A stretch of DNA of 64,000 bases, from positions 1,798,001 to 1,862,000 of the forward strand of contig NZ_CP061739.1 of the NCBI RefSeq assembly GCF_014770435.1, given 5' to 3'. This document shows, piece by piece, positions 18,921 to 29,147 of this stretch. Each line of letters starts with the position of its first letter. Position 1 is the first letter of the stretch. A program made the position numbers and the translations under genes. The notes beneath the pieces were generated by a model, which was not told the DNA's origin, did no database searches, and saw only the letters and a list, made by a program, of their open reading frames with translations. The DNA is from Psychrobacter sp. 28M-43. GTDB taxonomy: Bacteria; Pseudomonadota; Gammaproteobacteria; Pseudomonadales; Moraxellaceae.

Positions 18921-20081
18921 TTAGCGGAGCTGACTTAACCCTTCATCTTGCAAAACTTGACGTGAAATAATCACTCGCATGATCTCATTCGTGCCTTCCA
19001 AGATTTGATGCACACGTAAGTCTCGTACATGGCGCTCAAGCGGATACTCATTTAGATAACCATAGCCGCCGTGTAACTGCAGGGCTTCATTGGCAACATC
19101 GAAACAAAGATCCGTAGACAGACGTTTTGCCATTGCGCAGTAGGTAGACGCTTGCCCATCATTGTTGTCGACTTTATCAGCTGCTAGATACAGCATTTGG
19201 CGTGCGGCAATGGTCTGAGTCAACATATCAGCAAGTTTAAACTGTACCGATTGTAATCTAGCAATCGGGCTGCCAAATTGACTGCGCTCTTGCACGTAAC
19301 TGGTTGCGGTCTCTAACGCCGCTTGTGCCGTACCTACCGCACAAATGCCGATATTAATACGACCACCATCTAGTCCTTTCATCGCGATACGAAAGCCTTG
19401 ACCTTCCTCACCTATCAGGTTTTCTACAGGGACTTTAACGTCTTTAAAACTAATCGTGCGTGTCGGCTGTGCTTTCCAGCCCATTTTATGCTCGTTTTTG
19501 CCATATTCGATACCAGCACTATTGGCATCTACGACGAACGCTGACACGCCTTTTGGCCCAGCAGCACCAGTACGCGCCATCACCACCAATACATCGGTTG
19601 AGCCTGCGCCAGAAATAAAGGTTTTCTCACCGTTCAGTACGTAATGCTCGCCTTGCTTCTCCGCTTTGGTACGTAATGAAGCTGCATCAGACCCTGCATT
19701 TGGTTCTGTTAGGCAATAGCTGCCAAGCCACTCACCGCTGACCATGTTAGGTAGATATTTTTTGCATAGCGTATCGCTGCCATATTCACCAATCATCCAT
19801 GCGGCCATGTTATGAATACTCATATACGCTGCTACAGCCGTGTCGCCCCATGCAAGCTCTTCGAATACCATCGCTGAGTCCAGTCTTGGGAGGCCCAAGC
19901 CATCATATTCTGGATTGGTGTACAGTCCCAAAAAGCCAAGCTCACCAGATTTCTTGATTACATCTATTGGGAAATGCGAGTTGCGATCCCATTCGGCAGC
20001 ATTTGGCTTTAGCTCTTTTTGCGCAAACTGACGGGCCGTTTGGCGAAAGGCGACTTGGTCATCGGTCAATGAAAAATCCAT
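18921..20081 (-). CDS. Acyl-CoA dehydrogenase, probably isobutyryl-CoA dehydrogenase
   Basis: FAD enzyme that desaturates isobutyryl-CoA to methacrylyl-CoA. Hallmarks: DDQVAFRQTARQFAQKELKP at the N-terminus, the FAD-binding YCLTEPNAGSDAASLRT and GEKTFISGAG, the QFGSPIARLQSVQFKLADM helix, and QLHGGYGYLNEYPLERHVRDLRVHQILEGTNEIMR at the end. The catalytic base is expected in this last segment (EGTNE). Start set at 20081 (MDFSLTD) because AAGGA sits eight bases upstream; the ATG at 20108 adds nine odd residues. Substrate assigned from the operon, not from the active site. Confidence 0.92.
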   Translation of the reverse strand: MDFSLTDDQVAFRQTARQFAQKELKPNAAEWDRNSHFPIDVIKKSGELGFLGLYTNPEYDGLGLPRLDSAMVFEELAWGDTAVAAYMSIHNMAAWMIGEYGSDTLCKKYLPNMVSGEWLGSYCLTEPNAGSDAASLRTKAEKQGEHYVLNGEKTFISGAGSTDVLVVMARTGAAGPKGVSAFVVDANSAGIEYGKNEHKMGWKAQPTRTISFKDVKVPVENLIGEEGQGFRIAMKGLDGGRINIGICAVGTAQAALETATSYVQERSQFGSPIARLQSVQFKLADMLTQTIAARQMLYLAADKVDNNDGQASTYCAMAKRLSTDLCFDVANEALQLHGGYGYLNEYPLERHVRDLRVHQILEGTNEIMRVIISRQVLQDEGLSQLR

Positions 20082-20134
20082 AGGGTCATCCTTGTTCTTA
20101 TAGATCAAATAGAGGGCTTCAATCTCAGATAAAC

Positions 20135-20158
20135 GTTAGTAAAAATGTTAGTAAAAAT
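20135..20158. repeat. 12-bp perfect tandem duplication
   Basis: GTTAGTAAAAAT occurs twice in a row in the gap between mmsA and the acyl-CoA dehydrogenase gene. Confidence 0.7.
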
Positions 20159-20300
20159 GCTGATCAGAGATTTTATAAGACATTAGCGCGACATGATAGC
20201 GGCATAACGATAATAAAATTGCGTTTAATAGTACCGCAAGTCGTATTATCGTCATACCGAAAACACAAAATGTCATAATGAAACAACAATGAGCGGACGA

Positions 20301-21785
20301 TTAAATTGAAATCGTTGTGTTGACACCGCGGCTCGCTTCATCATCAAACCAACGCGCAGTCACGGTCTTTGTCTGAGTATAGAACTGTACGGCTTGCTTG
20401 CCATAAGGCCCTAGGTCACCAAGCTTGCTGCCACGTGACCCTGAGAATGAGAACATAGGTAGTGGCACAGGGATTGGCAAGTTAATACCGATTTGACCAA
20501 CTTGAATGTCTTGCTGGAATTTATGTGCAGCTGCCCCTGACTGAGTAAATATCGCCGTACCATTGCCATGTGGATTGGCATTCAATAGTGCAATCGCTTC
20601 GTCCAAGCTATTAGCACGCATAATACATAGTACTGGACCAAAGATTTCTTCTTTATAAATTTGCATATCACTTGTGACATTATCAAAGATAGTTGGACCG
20701 ACGAAGTTACCCTTTTCAAACCCTTCAACGGTAATTCCACGACCGTCTAGAATCAAGCTCGCGCCCTCTTCTACCCCAGTCCCAATCAAATTCTCGACAC
20801 GGGCCTTCGCAGCAGGTGAAATCAGTGGGCCCAAGTCCTTGTCATTTTTGCCAGCTGAGACCACTAAGCTTTCTGCTTTTGCTTTAATCTCATCAATCCA
20901 CTCGCCAGCTGCGCCTACTAGTACGACGACCGATAGCGCCATACAGCGTTGACCCGCTGCACCAAATGCTGCGCCTGCTAACTGATTGAGCGTCTGCTCT
21001 TTATTGGCATCTGGCAAGATAACGCCATGATTTTTGGCACCCATCATACACTGTGCACGTTTACCTGACTGGCTTGCACGCTCATAGACGTGTTTGCCTA
21101 CATGAGTAGAGCCTACAAAAGAAACGGCTTTGATATCTGGATGGTCGCAGATAGCATCGACGGTTGCTTTGCCGCCATGTACTACGTTTAGAACACCTTC
21201 TGGTACGCCCGCTTCAATCGCTAGCTCTACCAAACGCATAGTCACCATCGGATCCTGTTCAGACGGTTTTAAGATGAATGTATTACCCGTAGCAATCGCC
21301 ATTGGGAACATCCATAGCGGAATCATCGCTGGGAAGTTAAACGGTGTGATACCGGCGCAAACGCCGAGTGGCTGCCAAATGCTATAAGTATCGACACCTG
21401 ACGCAACGTTTTCTACGAAGTCGCCGATTTGCAGATTGGCGATACCAGCGGCATGCTCTACCACTTCTAGGCCACGGAACACATCACCGCGTGCATCAGC
21501 AATCGTCTTTCCTTGCTCTGCGGTCAAGATTTCTGCCAACTCATCCATATGATCACGAATCAGAGACTGATATTTCAAAAAGATACGCGCACGCGTGGTG
21601 ATTGGCGTTTTGCGCCATGTCTCAAACGCTGTCTGTGCGGATGCGACCGCTTGATTAATCTCATCATTGGTGGTTTGTGGCACTTTGGCGATGACTTCTT
21701 GCGTCGCTGGATCAGTAATATCAATCCATTCGTCGGTGTTTGACTGTACGAACTGACCATTGATGAGCTGTTGAACGTGGTGCAT
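20301..21785 (-). CDS. mmsA: Methylmalonate-semialdehyde dehydrogenase (CoA-acylating)
   Basis: Converts methylmalonate semialdehyde (and malonate semialdehyde) to propionyl-CoA (or acetyl-CoA), using NAD+ and CoA. ALDH superfamily with the MmsA-specific [10 protein letters not shown] block in place of the usual ELGGK, the catalytic Cys in [11 protein letters not shown] near residue 285, and [25 protein letters not shown] near the C-terminus. 494 residues, normal. AAGGATATCTT leads into ATG 21785. First gene of the valine operon; a 219-bp gap containing a 12-bp tandem duplication (20135-20158) separates it from the dehydrogenase. Confidence 0.95.
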   Translation of the reverse strand: MHHVQQLINGQFVQSNTDEWIDITDPATQEVIAKVPQTTNDEINQAVASAQTAFETWRKTPITTRARIFLKYQSLIRDHMDELAEILTAEQGKTIADARGDVFRGLEVVEHAAGIANLQIGDFVENVASGVDTYSIWQPLGVCAGITPFNFPAMIPLWMFPMAIATGNTFILKPSEQDPMVTMRLVELAIEAGVPEGVLNVVHGGKATVDAICDHPDIKAVSFVGSTHVGKHVYERASQSGKRAQCMMGAKNHGVILPDANKEQTLNQLAGAAFGAAGQRCMALSVVVLVGAAGEWIDEIKAKAESLVVSAGKNDKDLGPLISPAAKARVENLIGTGVEEGASLILDGRGITVEGFEKGNFVGPTIFDNVTSDMQIYKEEIFGPVLCIMRANSLDEAIALLNANPHGNGTAIFTQSGAAAHKFQQDIQVGQIGINLPIPVPLPMFSFSGSRGSKLGDLGPYGKQAVQFYTQTKTVTARWFDDEASRGVNTTISI

Positions 21786-21914
21786 AAGATATCCTTATCT
21801 TTTTTGCGAGACTACCGTGTGACGGCACCTATTTATTAGAAAAATAAAAGCGATGAGTGTTTGTCTATAAAACATTATTAAAAATCGAATTTTAAAATGA
21901 TTTATTTTGTATCG

Positions 21915-21950
21915 TTATTGACTATAACAATAAACCATTTTTACGGTCAA
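21915..21950 (-). promoter_or_regulatory. Candidate promoter and operator of the mmsA operon
   Basis: On the minus strand TTGACC (21950-21945) is followed after 18 bp by TATAGT (21926-21921). Over the -10 lies an inverted repeat with arms TTATTG (21915-21920) and CAATAA (21928-21933). It lies about 130 bp before the mmsA start. A repressor binding the palindrome would block the promoter; the nearby IclR protein is one candidate. Confidence 0.45.
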
Positions 21951-22025
21951 GCGCTTTATCAAAATTTTATCTAAGTTTATTTTAATGACACGTGTTCCTA
22001 TAAAAATTGTTTAAATAACAAAAAC

Positions 22026-22056
22026 AAAAAAGCCCATGATGACTCATGAGCTTTTT
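22026..22056 (-). terminator. Terminator after prpE
   Basis: AAAAAGC.CATGA paired with TCATG.GCTTTTT (one mismatch) with a short loop. On the minus strand it ends in a T-run, 70 bp past the prpE stop. Confidence 0.7.
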
Positions 22057-22124
22057 AAAGTTAACCTGACTTTGATACGCGATGAACAACATCACTATTT
22101 TTGTATAAGGCTAATTTATACCAA

Positions 22125-24146
22125 TCAATAATCCTTCATCGCTTGCTTGATCGCATCGATAGCGGTTGGGTTATCAAGCGTTGACATATCCCCTGTCGGT
22201 TGGTTTTCCGCCAGAGCACGAATTGAGCGACGTAAGATTTTACCAGAACGAGTTTTTGGCAGTGCCTGCGGGAAGTAGATAGCAGCTGGTCGGGCTATAC
22301 CGCCCAAAGATTTGACGACAGCGCCTATCACTTGTTGCTCGATACGGAAACGGTTTTCGGTGGTTTCAATTTGCGTCTGATCTTTTAGGACGCAGAATGC
22401 AATAGGTAGCTCGCCTTTTAGCTCGTCTTGAATACCCACTACGGCACACTCTGCCATCTCTGGATGCGTACTGATTGCCTCTTCAATCTCTTGCGTGCCT
22501 ATACGATGTCCTGCGACGTTAATCACATCATCGGTACGCCCTAAGATGTAGAAATATCCTTCTTCATCTGTCACTGCATAGTCCGAGGTTGAGTACTGCT
22601 GACCATCAAACAGACCAAAGTAGCTACTGATAAAGCGCTCGTCGTTACGCCATACCGTGGTGAGACAACCAGGTGGTAATGGTGCTTTAATTGCAAGCAA
22701 TCCTTTTTCGCCAGCCTGACAAGGATCGCCAGTCTCCTCATTGATGACATGCGCCTCATAACCATACATTGGGTAACCAGGTGACCCTTGCTTGTGCGGC
22801 TTATGATTGAACTTTGGCGTATGGCTGAGGATTGGCCACCCAGATTCTGTTTGCCAATAGTGATCTAAAATTGGTACGCCTAGATGCTGAGTCAACCAAC
22901 TAGCCGTCGATTCATCAAGCGGCTCGCCTGCCAAAAAGAACGACTTCACACTGGAGACATCGTAACGCGTCATCCAGCTTTCGTCTTGTTTTTTGAGCAT
23001 GCGTACGCCTGTGGGTGCGGTGAATAAAATATTGACTTTGTTAGCTTCGACGATACGCCACCAGATACCAGGGTTTGGCATATGCGGCAATCCCTCATAC
23101 ATAATACTGGTCATACCCGCCAGTAACGGCGCATAGATCGTATAAGAGTGCCCTACAGCCCAACCAATATCAGATATCGCCCAGAACGTCTCGCCAGCCT
23201 TGCCGTCATAGACATAGTCTATCGACGTCGTCAGCGCGACGGCATGACCACCTGTATCGCGTTGCACCCCTTTTGGTGTGCCAGTAGTACCAGAAGTATA
23301 AAGCAAATAGGACGGGGTATTTGACTCGAGCCAAACTGGCTCCACGACTGCATTGGCCTCGCAGCTATGACGACGTTCAGTTGCATAATCAACATCGATC
23401 GCTTTGGTTTCAAATGGCAATATACCACGATTAATCACTAGCACATGCTCTGGTTTGACAGTCGCTTGCTCGACGCCTTGATTGACTAGGTTTTTATAAT
23501 TGACGACCTTACCGCCGCGTAGCCCTGCATCTACTGTAATGACCATTTTGGCCTCGGCATCGTCCATACGGATAGCCAAATTATGGGCGGCAAACCCACC
23601 AAACACGACTGAATGGACGGCACCAATACGCGCACACGCCAGCATGGCATAAGCGGCTTCTAATATCATTGGCATATAGATAATGACACGGTCACCCTTG
23701 CCAATACCGTGACGCTGTAGCACATCAGCGAAATAATTAACTTCTTTATGCAAGTCATTATAAGTCAGGCGGCGCTTGGTATAGTCTGTATAAAACTCGA
23801 CGTTATTGCCCAAATCTTTAAACGAATCAACGACCGCTGGAAAGGTTTCTATCAATTCTTGATTAATTTCTGATGACACCCACACAAAAGCATCTTGCTC
23901 TGCACGGTCTGCCAGATGACGATCGACACAGTTATAACAAAGATTGGTCTCACCGCCGATAAACCATCTGGCAAAAGGCAGATTACTGTCATCTAGAATT
24001 TGCTCAGGCTCTTTATGCCAATAGATACGCTTCGCCTGCTCAGCCCAAAACTGCTCTCGATCCGTAATAGACTCATGATAAATATCAGCGAAGTTTGGCG
24101 TGTCTGTCGTTTGAATAGAAACTGGAGATTGGGAATGATCGCTCAT
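22125..24146 (-). CDS. prpE: Propionyl-CoA synthetase
   Basis: AMP-forming ligase that activates propionate with ATP and CoA. The whole chain follows the E. coli PrpE pattern as I remember it: FADIYHESITDREQFWAEQAKRI at the start, LPFARWF.GGETNLCYNC.DRH, the P-loop-like YTSGTTGTPKGVQRD, AGEPLDE.TASWL, DHYWQTESGWPI, GRTDDVINVAGHRIGTQEIEE, and the acylatable lysine block PKTRSGKILRR. Start at 24146 because AAGGA lies eight bases upstream; ATG 24164 would add six residues. Fits next to the valine operon, whose end product is propionyl-CoA. Confidence 0.92.
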   Translation of the reverse strand: MSDHSQSPVSIQTTDTPNFADIYHESITDREQFWAEQAKRIYWHKEPEQILDDSNLPFARWFIGGETNLCYNCVDRHLADRAEQDAFVWVSSEINQELIETFPAVVDSFKDLGNNVEFYTDYTKRRLTYNDLHKEVNYFADVLQRHGIGKGDRVIIYMPMILEAAYAMLACARIGAVHSVVFGGFAAHNLAIRMDDAEAKMVITVDAGLRGGKVVNYKNLVNQGVEQATVKPEHVLVINRGILPFETKAIDVDYATERRHSCEANAVVEPVWLESNTPSYLLYTSGTTGTPKGVQRDTGGHAVALTTSIDYVYDGKAGETFWAISDIGWAVGHSYTIYAPLLAGMTSIMYEGLPHMPNPGIWWRIVEANKVNILFTAPTGVRMLKKQDESWMTRYDVSSVKSFFLAGEPLDESTASWLTQHLGVPILDHYWQTESGWPILSHTPKFNHKPHKQGSPGYPMYGYEAHVINEETGDPCQAGEKGLLAIKAPLPPGCLTTVWRNDERFISSYFGLFDGQQYSTSDYAVTDEEGYFYILGRTDDVINVAGHRIGTQEIEEAISTHPEMAECAVVGIQDELKGELPIAFCVLKDQTQIETTENRFRIEQQVIGAVVKSLGGIARPAAIYFPQALPKTRSGKILRRSIRALAENQPTGDMSTLDNPTAIDAIKQAMKDY

Positions 24147-24336
24147 AGTAGCTGTCCTTAGCATAAACGAGAAATGAGGCAGTAGTATTTTATAGTTAAG
24201 ACACTCAATAAGTTATAACGGTATTCACCTCGCGCGGCGCACTGTCTGCGTGCAACTGGCTGATACTAACTCTAAAATGCTTCAACTATAAAAAACCATG
24301 TCTTAGTAAATACTGGTCATCCTTGCCAGAATTAAA

Positions 24337-24361
24337 AAACCGATACATATTGTATCGGTTT
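24337..24361 (-). terminator. Terminator after the acyl-CoA ligase
   Basis: Perfect 11-bp stem (AAACCGATACA and complement) with a three-base loop. On the minus strand it is followed by six T residues. It lies about 100 bp past the stop of the ligase gene. Confidence 0.8.
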
Positions 24362-24459
24362 AAAATGTAGCAGAGCCTATCGGAAAGGTCAACTATTAAG
24401 CGTGTAATACGCACTACATTTTGACGAATACAAATATTTGAAAATCTAACTAATACTAA

Positions 24460-26130
24460 TTAAATCTCAGTTTGATTGGCATACATCTCACGCATGACTT
24501 TTTTGTCATGTTTGCCAACAGAAGTTTTTGGTAGCTCATCAACGAACTTAAACTGACTTGGCACGCCATACTTAGGAATGATACCGCGCTCTACCGCTTT
24601 TTCTGCAATCGCTTTGATATCATCAGCACTGGTATCCTTAGCATCAGGCTTTAGCACTACTAAAGCCAACGGACGCTCGCCCCATTGCTTATCACGTACG
24701 CCAATTACTGATACATCAGCCACTGACGGATGTAATGATAAAATAGTCTCAATCTCTAGTGATGAAATCCACTCACCACCTGATTTGATCACATCCTTTA
24801 AACGATCGGTAATTTTGATATAGCCATCAGGACGTATGTAGGCGATATCTTGGGTATGCATATAGCCATTTTCCCACAGCTCTTTGCCAGCGTCGTCATT
24901 TTTAAGATAGCTTTGGGTCAACCAAGGCGCGCGTAGTACCAGCTCGCCTGTATTGTCTGGTCCAGTTCCCACTGATTTGTTGCCTTCACCCCATACCTGA
25001 GCATCAACCATGAGTACGGGTTTACCTGTCATACAACGACGGGCAATATCTTCTTCTTCAGTCATTTCAGGCTCATCGAGACTAAAACCCGTTAAGCTAA
25101 TAAGCGGCGCGGTCTCTGACATACCATAGCCTGTATAGACCTCAATGCCTTGTGCCATGGCCGTTTTGGCCAAACCTTCTGTCAGTCTTGAACCACCAAT
25201 AATCATTTTTAGACCATTAAAGCTGGCGTCACGATCTTGTGCTTCTTTAAGCACCATTTGCAAAATCGTTGGTACACAATGGGTGATACTGACCTTTTCA
25301 TTGACAATCAAATCCATCAACGTATCAGGTGCATAGCGACCTGGATAGACTTGCTTTAGACCTACCATCGTTGCTGTAAACGGAAAACCCCATGCATGCA
25401 CATGGAACATTGGCGTCATCGGCATATAGACATCACCATAGCTCACACCTTGCTTATCAGGCAGCATCCCCAAGGTTGCCGCTTCTGCTAGTGTATGTAG
25501 CACTAGCTGACGATGGCTAAAGAAAACCCCTTTTGGATCACCTGTCGTGCCTGACGTATAAAAAGTCGTTGCGATGGTGTTTTCATCAAAATTCGGGAAA
25601 TCAAATTCGCTATTGGCAGCTTCTAATAGCGCTTCATATTCGCCTGTGACACGGCTTTGATTACTACCAAAGATACCTTCAACAGTGACACCGTTGTCAT
25701 CAAGCCAGATAATATGCTCAATACTTGAGTTCTCGAACTGATAGTCTTTCACCAATGGCGCAAACTCAGAGTTGAGCATGAGCACTTTGGGTTTGGCATG
25801 GTTGATGGTGTAGAGGATTTTTTCAGGTGATAAACGGATATTGACGGTCTGTAAAACGTACTCTGACATTGGCACGGCAAAATAAGACTCAAGATAGCGA
25901 TGACTATCCCAATCCATCACGGCAATCACATCACCTGCATCAAGCTTTAGGTCTGCCAATACATTGGCAAGGCGATTGATCCGCTCAAACAACTCTTTAT
26001 ACGTCAGGCGCTTTTTGTCCGCATACACAATCTCTTGATCTTGGGATACCGTTTTTGCACGGCTTAATAATTGCTTGACCAGTAATGGATAATCGTAGGC
26101 AGATGGTGCACTGTGGTAAATGTTTGACAT
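24460..26130 (-). CDS. Medium-chain fatty-acid-CoA ligase (AlkK-like)
   Basis: AMP-forming acyl-CoA synthetase, 556 residues. The ATP-binding motif YTSGTTGDPKGVFFSHRQ is near residue 200. MTPMFHVHAWGFPFTAT, GYGMSETAPL (motif A5), DVIKSGGEWISSLEIE and the C-terminal PKTSVGKHDKK lysine follow. The arrangement and length match AlkK-type ligases for medium-chain acids better than FadD; substrate range cannot be read further. AAGGA is ten bases before ATG 26130. Transcribed separately from prpE, with a terminator between them. Confidence 0.9.
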   Translation of the reverse strand: MSNIYHSAPSAYDYPLLVKQLLSRAKTVSQDQEIVYADKKRLTYKELFERINRLANVLADLKLDAGDVIAVMDWDSHRYLESYFAVPMSEYVLQTVNIRLSPEKILYTINHAKPKVLMLNSEFAPLVKDYQFENSSIEHIIWLDDNGVTVEGIFGSNQSRVTGEYEALLEAANSEFDFPNFDENTIATTFYTSGTTGDPKGVFFSHRQLVLHTLAEAATLGMLPDKQGVSYGDVYMPMTPMFHVHAWGFPFTATMVGLKQVYPGRYAPDTLMDLIVNEKVSITHCVPTILQMVLKEAQDRDASFNGLKMIIGGSRLTEGLAKTAMAQGIEVYTGYGMSETAPLISLTGFSLDEPEMTEEEDIARRCMTGKPVLMVDAQVWGEGNKSVGTGPDNTGELVLRAPWLTQSYLKNDDAGKELWENGYMHTQDIAYIRPDGYIKITDRLKDVIKSGGEWISSLEIETILSLHPSVADVSVIGVRDKQWGERPLALVVLKPDAKDTSADDIKAIAEKAVERGIIPKYGVPSQFKFVDELPKTSVGKHDKKVMREMYANQTEI

Positions 26131-26342
26131 AGATCTGACTTCCTTGTTTGTCGTACTTATAAGGGGTAAATAACAATAATAACAATCAAGTTAATAGCAG
26201 CATAAAATCTACTGCGCTAACCATTTTAATTTTTATAATAACATCGTTATTGATAGTAAGAAAAAAGCAGCGCTGTGTAAAGCGGTCTTACATTAAGTAT
26301 CATAAGATGGCTAACTAAACATATGCTACATTAGACAGCCAA

Positions 26343-27623
26343 TCACTTCGTACATACTGTGGTTTTAATCATTCCAAAACTGGCTATTAATAACGCCAGT
26401 ACCTGCACAAACAATAACAACCATACGGTAAGAGACCACTGCCCTCGCGCATAAGCTATGCCACCCAGCCATGCCCCTAGCGTACCGCCTGTATAGTAGC
26501 CCATATAATATAGACCCGAAGCCAATGAGCGACCCTTTTTCACATTGACCGCGATATAGCTGATGGTCGCCGACTGCGTGATAAATACACCAGACGACAT
26601 AATGGCTAGTCCTATAATCACCCCCCATAATGGCGTGACCAGAGTCAATAACACCCCAACCATAGACACGACGATAGCCACCCGTACTGTACGCGCCGAT
26701 CCAAATCGGCGTAGCAATGTCGTCGATAATGGCGTGATAATAACACCAAGCAAATATACTGCAAAAATATTGGCGAGCGCACCAGTACCAAGCTCATAAG
26801 GCTTATCCGCCAAATGTAAATTGATAAAAGTGAAGCAGCCTACAAGGGAGAACAGCACGCAAGCGCCAAGCAGACATGCTGTTACCACATAGCGATTGGT
26901 GACATGCTCACCCAGCGTCTGTATCGCTGAGCGAAAATTGGGGTTTGCCACAAAGTGACGAGACGATGGTAGCATCTTGCCGACCCATATTGCCCCCAGT
27001 AGCGTCATCGCCGTCATCACATAGTAACCATGACGCCAGCCTATCAGCTCATGCAAATGCCCTAACAAGAACCGACCCATAAAGCCGCCAAGCACGCATC
27101 CTGACACATAAAAGGACATCAGCTCAGTCATTGCCCGGCCCTCAAACTCCTCACCAATATAGGCAATCGTCACCACCGTAATACCCGGTACAGAAAGTCC
27201 CTGCATAAAACGCCAAATGCCGACCCATTCAATGCTCGAGCTCTGGGCAATAAGCGCTGTCGGTATCGCTAAAAACAATAAAGCACCAACGATAAACGAC
27301 TTGCGCCCGACTGCATCTGAGAGCATGCCTAGAAATGGTGACATAATCGCAATGGCTAACACAGTGGCACCAACGATCATGCCAGCCTGCACTTCGGTCG
27401 CAGCAAAGTCCACCATCATGACCGGTAGCACCGCTTGGATAGAGTACACTTGCAAAAAAGCAAACATACCTATCAGGCCAATTGTAAGCTTCAATATCCA
27501 CGACGTTGAATGATTGGAGGGAGCTGGTGGCACAGCTGTTATATCTTGGATCTGATCTTTAGAATTATTCACAGAGGATCTGACTATATTGGTTATACCA
27601 TGACTGTAAATAATAACCGTCAC
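26343..27623 (-). CDS. MFS transporter (YnfM-like, 12 membrane spans)
   Basis: Major facilitator with about 45 polar N-terminal residues and then twelve predicted membrane helices. The loop 2-3 motif GMLSDAVGRKSFIVG is present, and the second half begins near residue 240. The pattern of short loops and 'GG.xGR' (VLGGFMGR) resembles the YnfM/arabinose-efflux-like group. Substrate unknown. The frame opens with a GTG at 27623 and there is no ATG before the first helix, so the true start may be another GTG some 17 codons in. Divergent from the PETase-like gene. Confidence 0.82.
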   Translation of the reverse strand: MTVIIYSHGITNIVRSSVNNSKDQIQDITAVPPAPSNHSTSWILKLTIGLIGMFAFLQVYSIQAVLPVMMVDFAATEVQAGMIVGATVLAIAIMSPFLGMLSDAVGRKSFIVGALLFLAIPTALIAQSSSIEWVGIWRFMQGLSVPGITVVTIAYIGEEFEGRAMTELMSFYVSGCVLGGFMGRFLLGHLHELIGWRHGYYVMTAMTLLGAIWVGKMLPSSRHFVANPNFRSAIQTLGEHVTNRYVVTACLLGACVLFSLVGCFTFINLHLADKPYELGTGALANIFAVYLLGVIITPLSTTLLRRFGSARTVRVAIVVSMVGVLLTLVTPLWGVIIGLAIMSSGVFITQSATISYIAVNVKKGRSLASGLYYMGYYTGGTLGAWLGGIAYARGQWSLTVWLLLFVQVLALLIASFGMIKTTVCTK

Positions 27624-28057
27624 TGGCGTGGATGATAGAGAGGAACAACGGTGATTTATGCTAAATGTATAAGCAAAAGCATCGTTATTAAACGATAAAT
27701 GTTCATCATAATGACAAGCCGATTATGGTAGCACACTCACCAATATACTCAGGTTTAAAAGTGTTATTAACGCTTGATAGATTCTTTATTTGGATTCGAG
27801 ATTATCGTAGAAAAACTTGACTAGGAATCACATTTCGACTTGAGACGGTGAAGACAGTTTTCGACTCACGAGGTCAAGATCAAAGTTACGTTTATTGCAC
27901 ATACAGGATAGTATGGTTAGATGCTATTTGCGCACTTGTTAAGTACTTAACTGCTTTAACGATTGATGACGTTGACAGTTAACAATCACTACCTACGTTT
28001 ATCTTTTCTAACCCATAGACATGCACGACCACACAACCTTTTAAAATACAATTTACT
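27624..28057. other. Divergent regulatory region, MFS transporter / PETase-like hydrolase
   Basis: Contains two inverted repeats: ATCGTT-ATTA-AACGAT (27681-27696) and a perfect 14-bp palindrome GTTAAGTACTTAAC (27938-27951). A perfect -35 hexamer TTGACA at 27972-27977 is followed 16 bp on only by the weak TACGTT. The palindrome just upstream of this -35 is a plausible operator for the hydrolase gene. No gene seen. Confidence 0.4.
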
Positions 28058-29002
28058 ATGACGAAAAATATATTGCTTTCACAACTTATTATCGCGATGA
28101 GTATATTGGTTTTCTCTACAATGGCTGTAGCAGAAATAACTGTCTCCGAGACTAGCGTTAAAAGCCTCAACCCAGTTGGATCATCACTCGACGCTACAAA
28201 CTCACTAGCGGCAGTAGACTGTATAAAGGATGACGCTATTACTGCTACTGAGCTCACTAAAACACGTGATAATGGTCCGTTTTCTGTAAAGTCCAAGCAC
28301 GTAAGTCGCCAATCAGCCAATGGCTTTGGTGGCGGTACCATACACTATCCAACAGATGCTGCTAGCTGTGGTCTGCTAGGTGGTATCGCGGTAGTGCCAG
28401 GTTACGTGTCTTATGAGTCTTCTATCAAATGGTGGGGGCCGCGTTTGGCCTCTTGGGGATTTGTCGTTATTACTATTAATACTAGCTCTATTTACGACAA
28501 TCCAGATAGCCGTGCTGAGCAATTGAGCGCGGCTCTCGATCATCTCCTCGCTGATGAAACAGTAGGTCATATGATCGACTCAAACCGTTTGGGCGCGATT
28601 GGCTGGTCAATGGGCGGCGGCGGTGCGCTACGATTGGCAACTGAGCGCAGTACGGTGCAAGCCATCATTGCACAAACGCCCTATCACGATACGAGCTATG
28701 GTGCGATGGATACGCCTGCTCTATTCATCGCTTGTGAAAATGACCGTATCGCCCCGAATAAAAAATACACCAATACTTTTTATCAAAAAGCTGACGGTCC
28801 AAAAATGAAGGTCGAGATTAACAACGGCAGTCATTTTTGCGCCAGCCATCGTTTTAACGAAAAGCTATTAAGTAAACCTGCTATTGCATGGATGCAGCGT
28901 TATATTAACGGTGACACACGTTTCGATAAATTCTTATGTGGCAATGAAAGCTACAAAGATGATCCTCGTATATCTGCCTACGATTACGAAGACTGTTCAT
29001 AA
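28058..29002 (+). CDS. Secreted PETase/cutinase-like polyester hydrolase
   Basis: Alpha/beta hydrolase with a Sec signal peptide (MTKNILLSQLIIAMSILVFSTMAVA) and no lipobox. From FSVKSKHVSRQSANGFGGGTIHYPT on it aligns by eye, almost without gaps, with the Ideonella PETase and Thermobifida cutinases. Features: oxyanion Tyr116 (VPGY), WWGPRLAS.GFVVITI, nucleophile Ser184 in GWSMGGGG, Asp229 in CENDRIAP, His259 in NGSHFC. Cys226/Cys261 and Cys294/Cys313 match both disulfides of the Ideonella enzyme, the first of which is absent in actinomycete cutinases. Differences: Tyr209 replaces the mobile active-site Trp; Tyr237 and Phe241 replace the small Ser/Ile pair; about 40 extra residues precede the domain, adding Cys55, and Cys104 is also extra. 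Natural substrate probably a polyester or lipid ester. Confidence 0.88.
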   Translation: MTKNILLSQLIIAMSILVFSTMAVAEITVSETSVKSLNPVGSSLDATNSLAAVDCIKDDAITATELTKTRDNGPFSVKSKHVSRQSANGFGGGTIHYPTDAASCGLLGGIAVVPGYVSYESSIKWWGPRLASWGFVVITINTSSIYDNPDSRAEQLSAALDHLLADETVGHMIDSNRLGAIGWSMGGGGALRLATERSTVQAIIAQTPYHDTSYGAMDTPALFIACENDRIAPNKKYTNTFYQKADGPKMKVEINNGSHFCASHRFNEKLLSKPAIAWMQRYINGDTRFDKFLCGNESYKDDPRISAYDYEDCS

Positions 29003-29147
29003 GTTATTTTTAACCTACTTACGAAAGGAAAGACAGCTTTCACTGCTGATGATGACATTTGAATAACGACACTTTTTTATTTTTACACATTTACATTGCT
29101 TCTATCTTTTTTCTTACAGACATTACTACCATAAAAATCAATAATCA

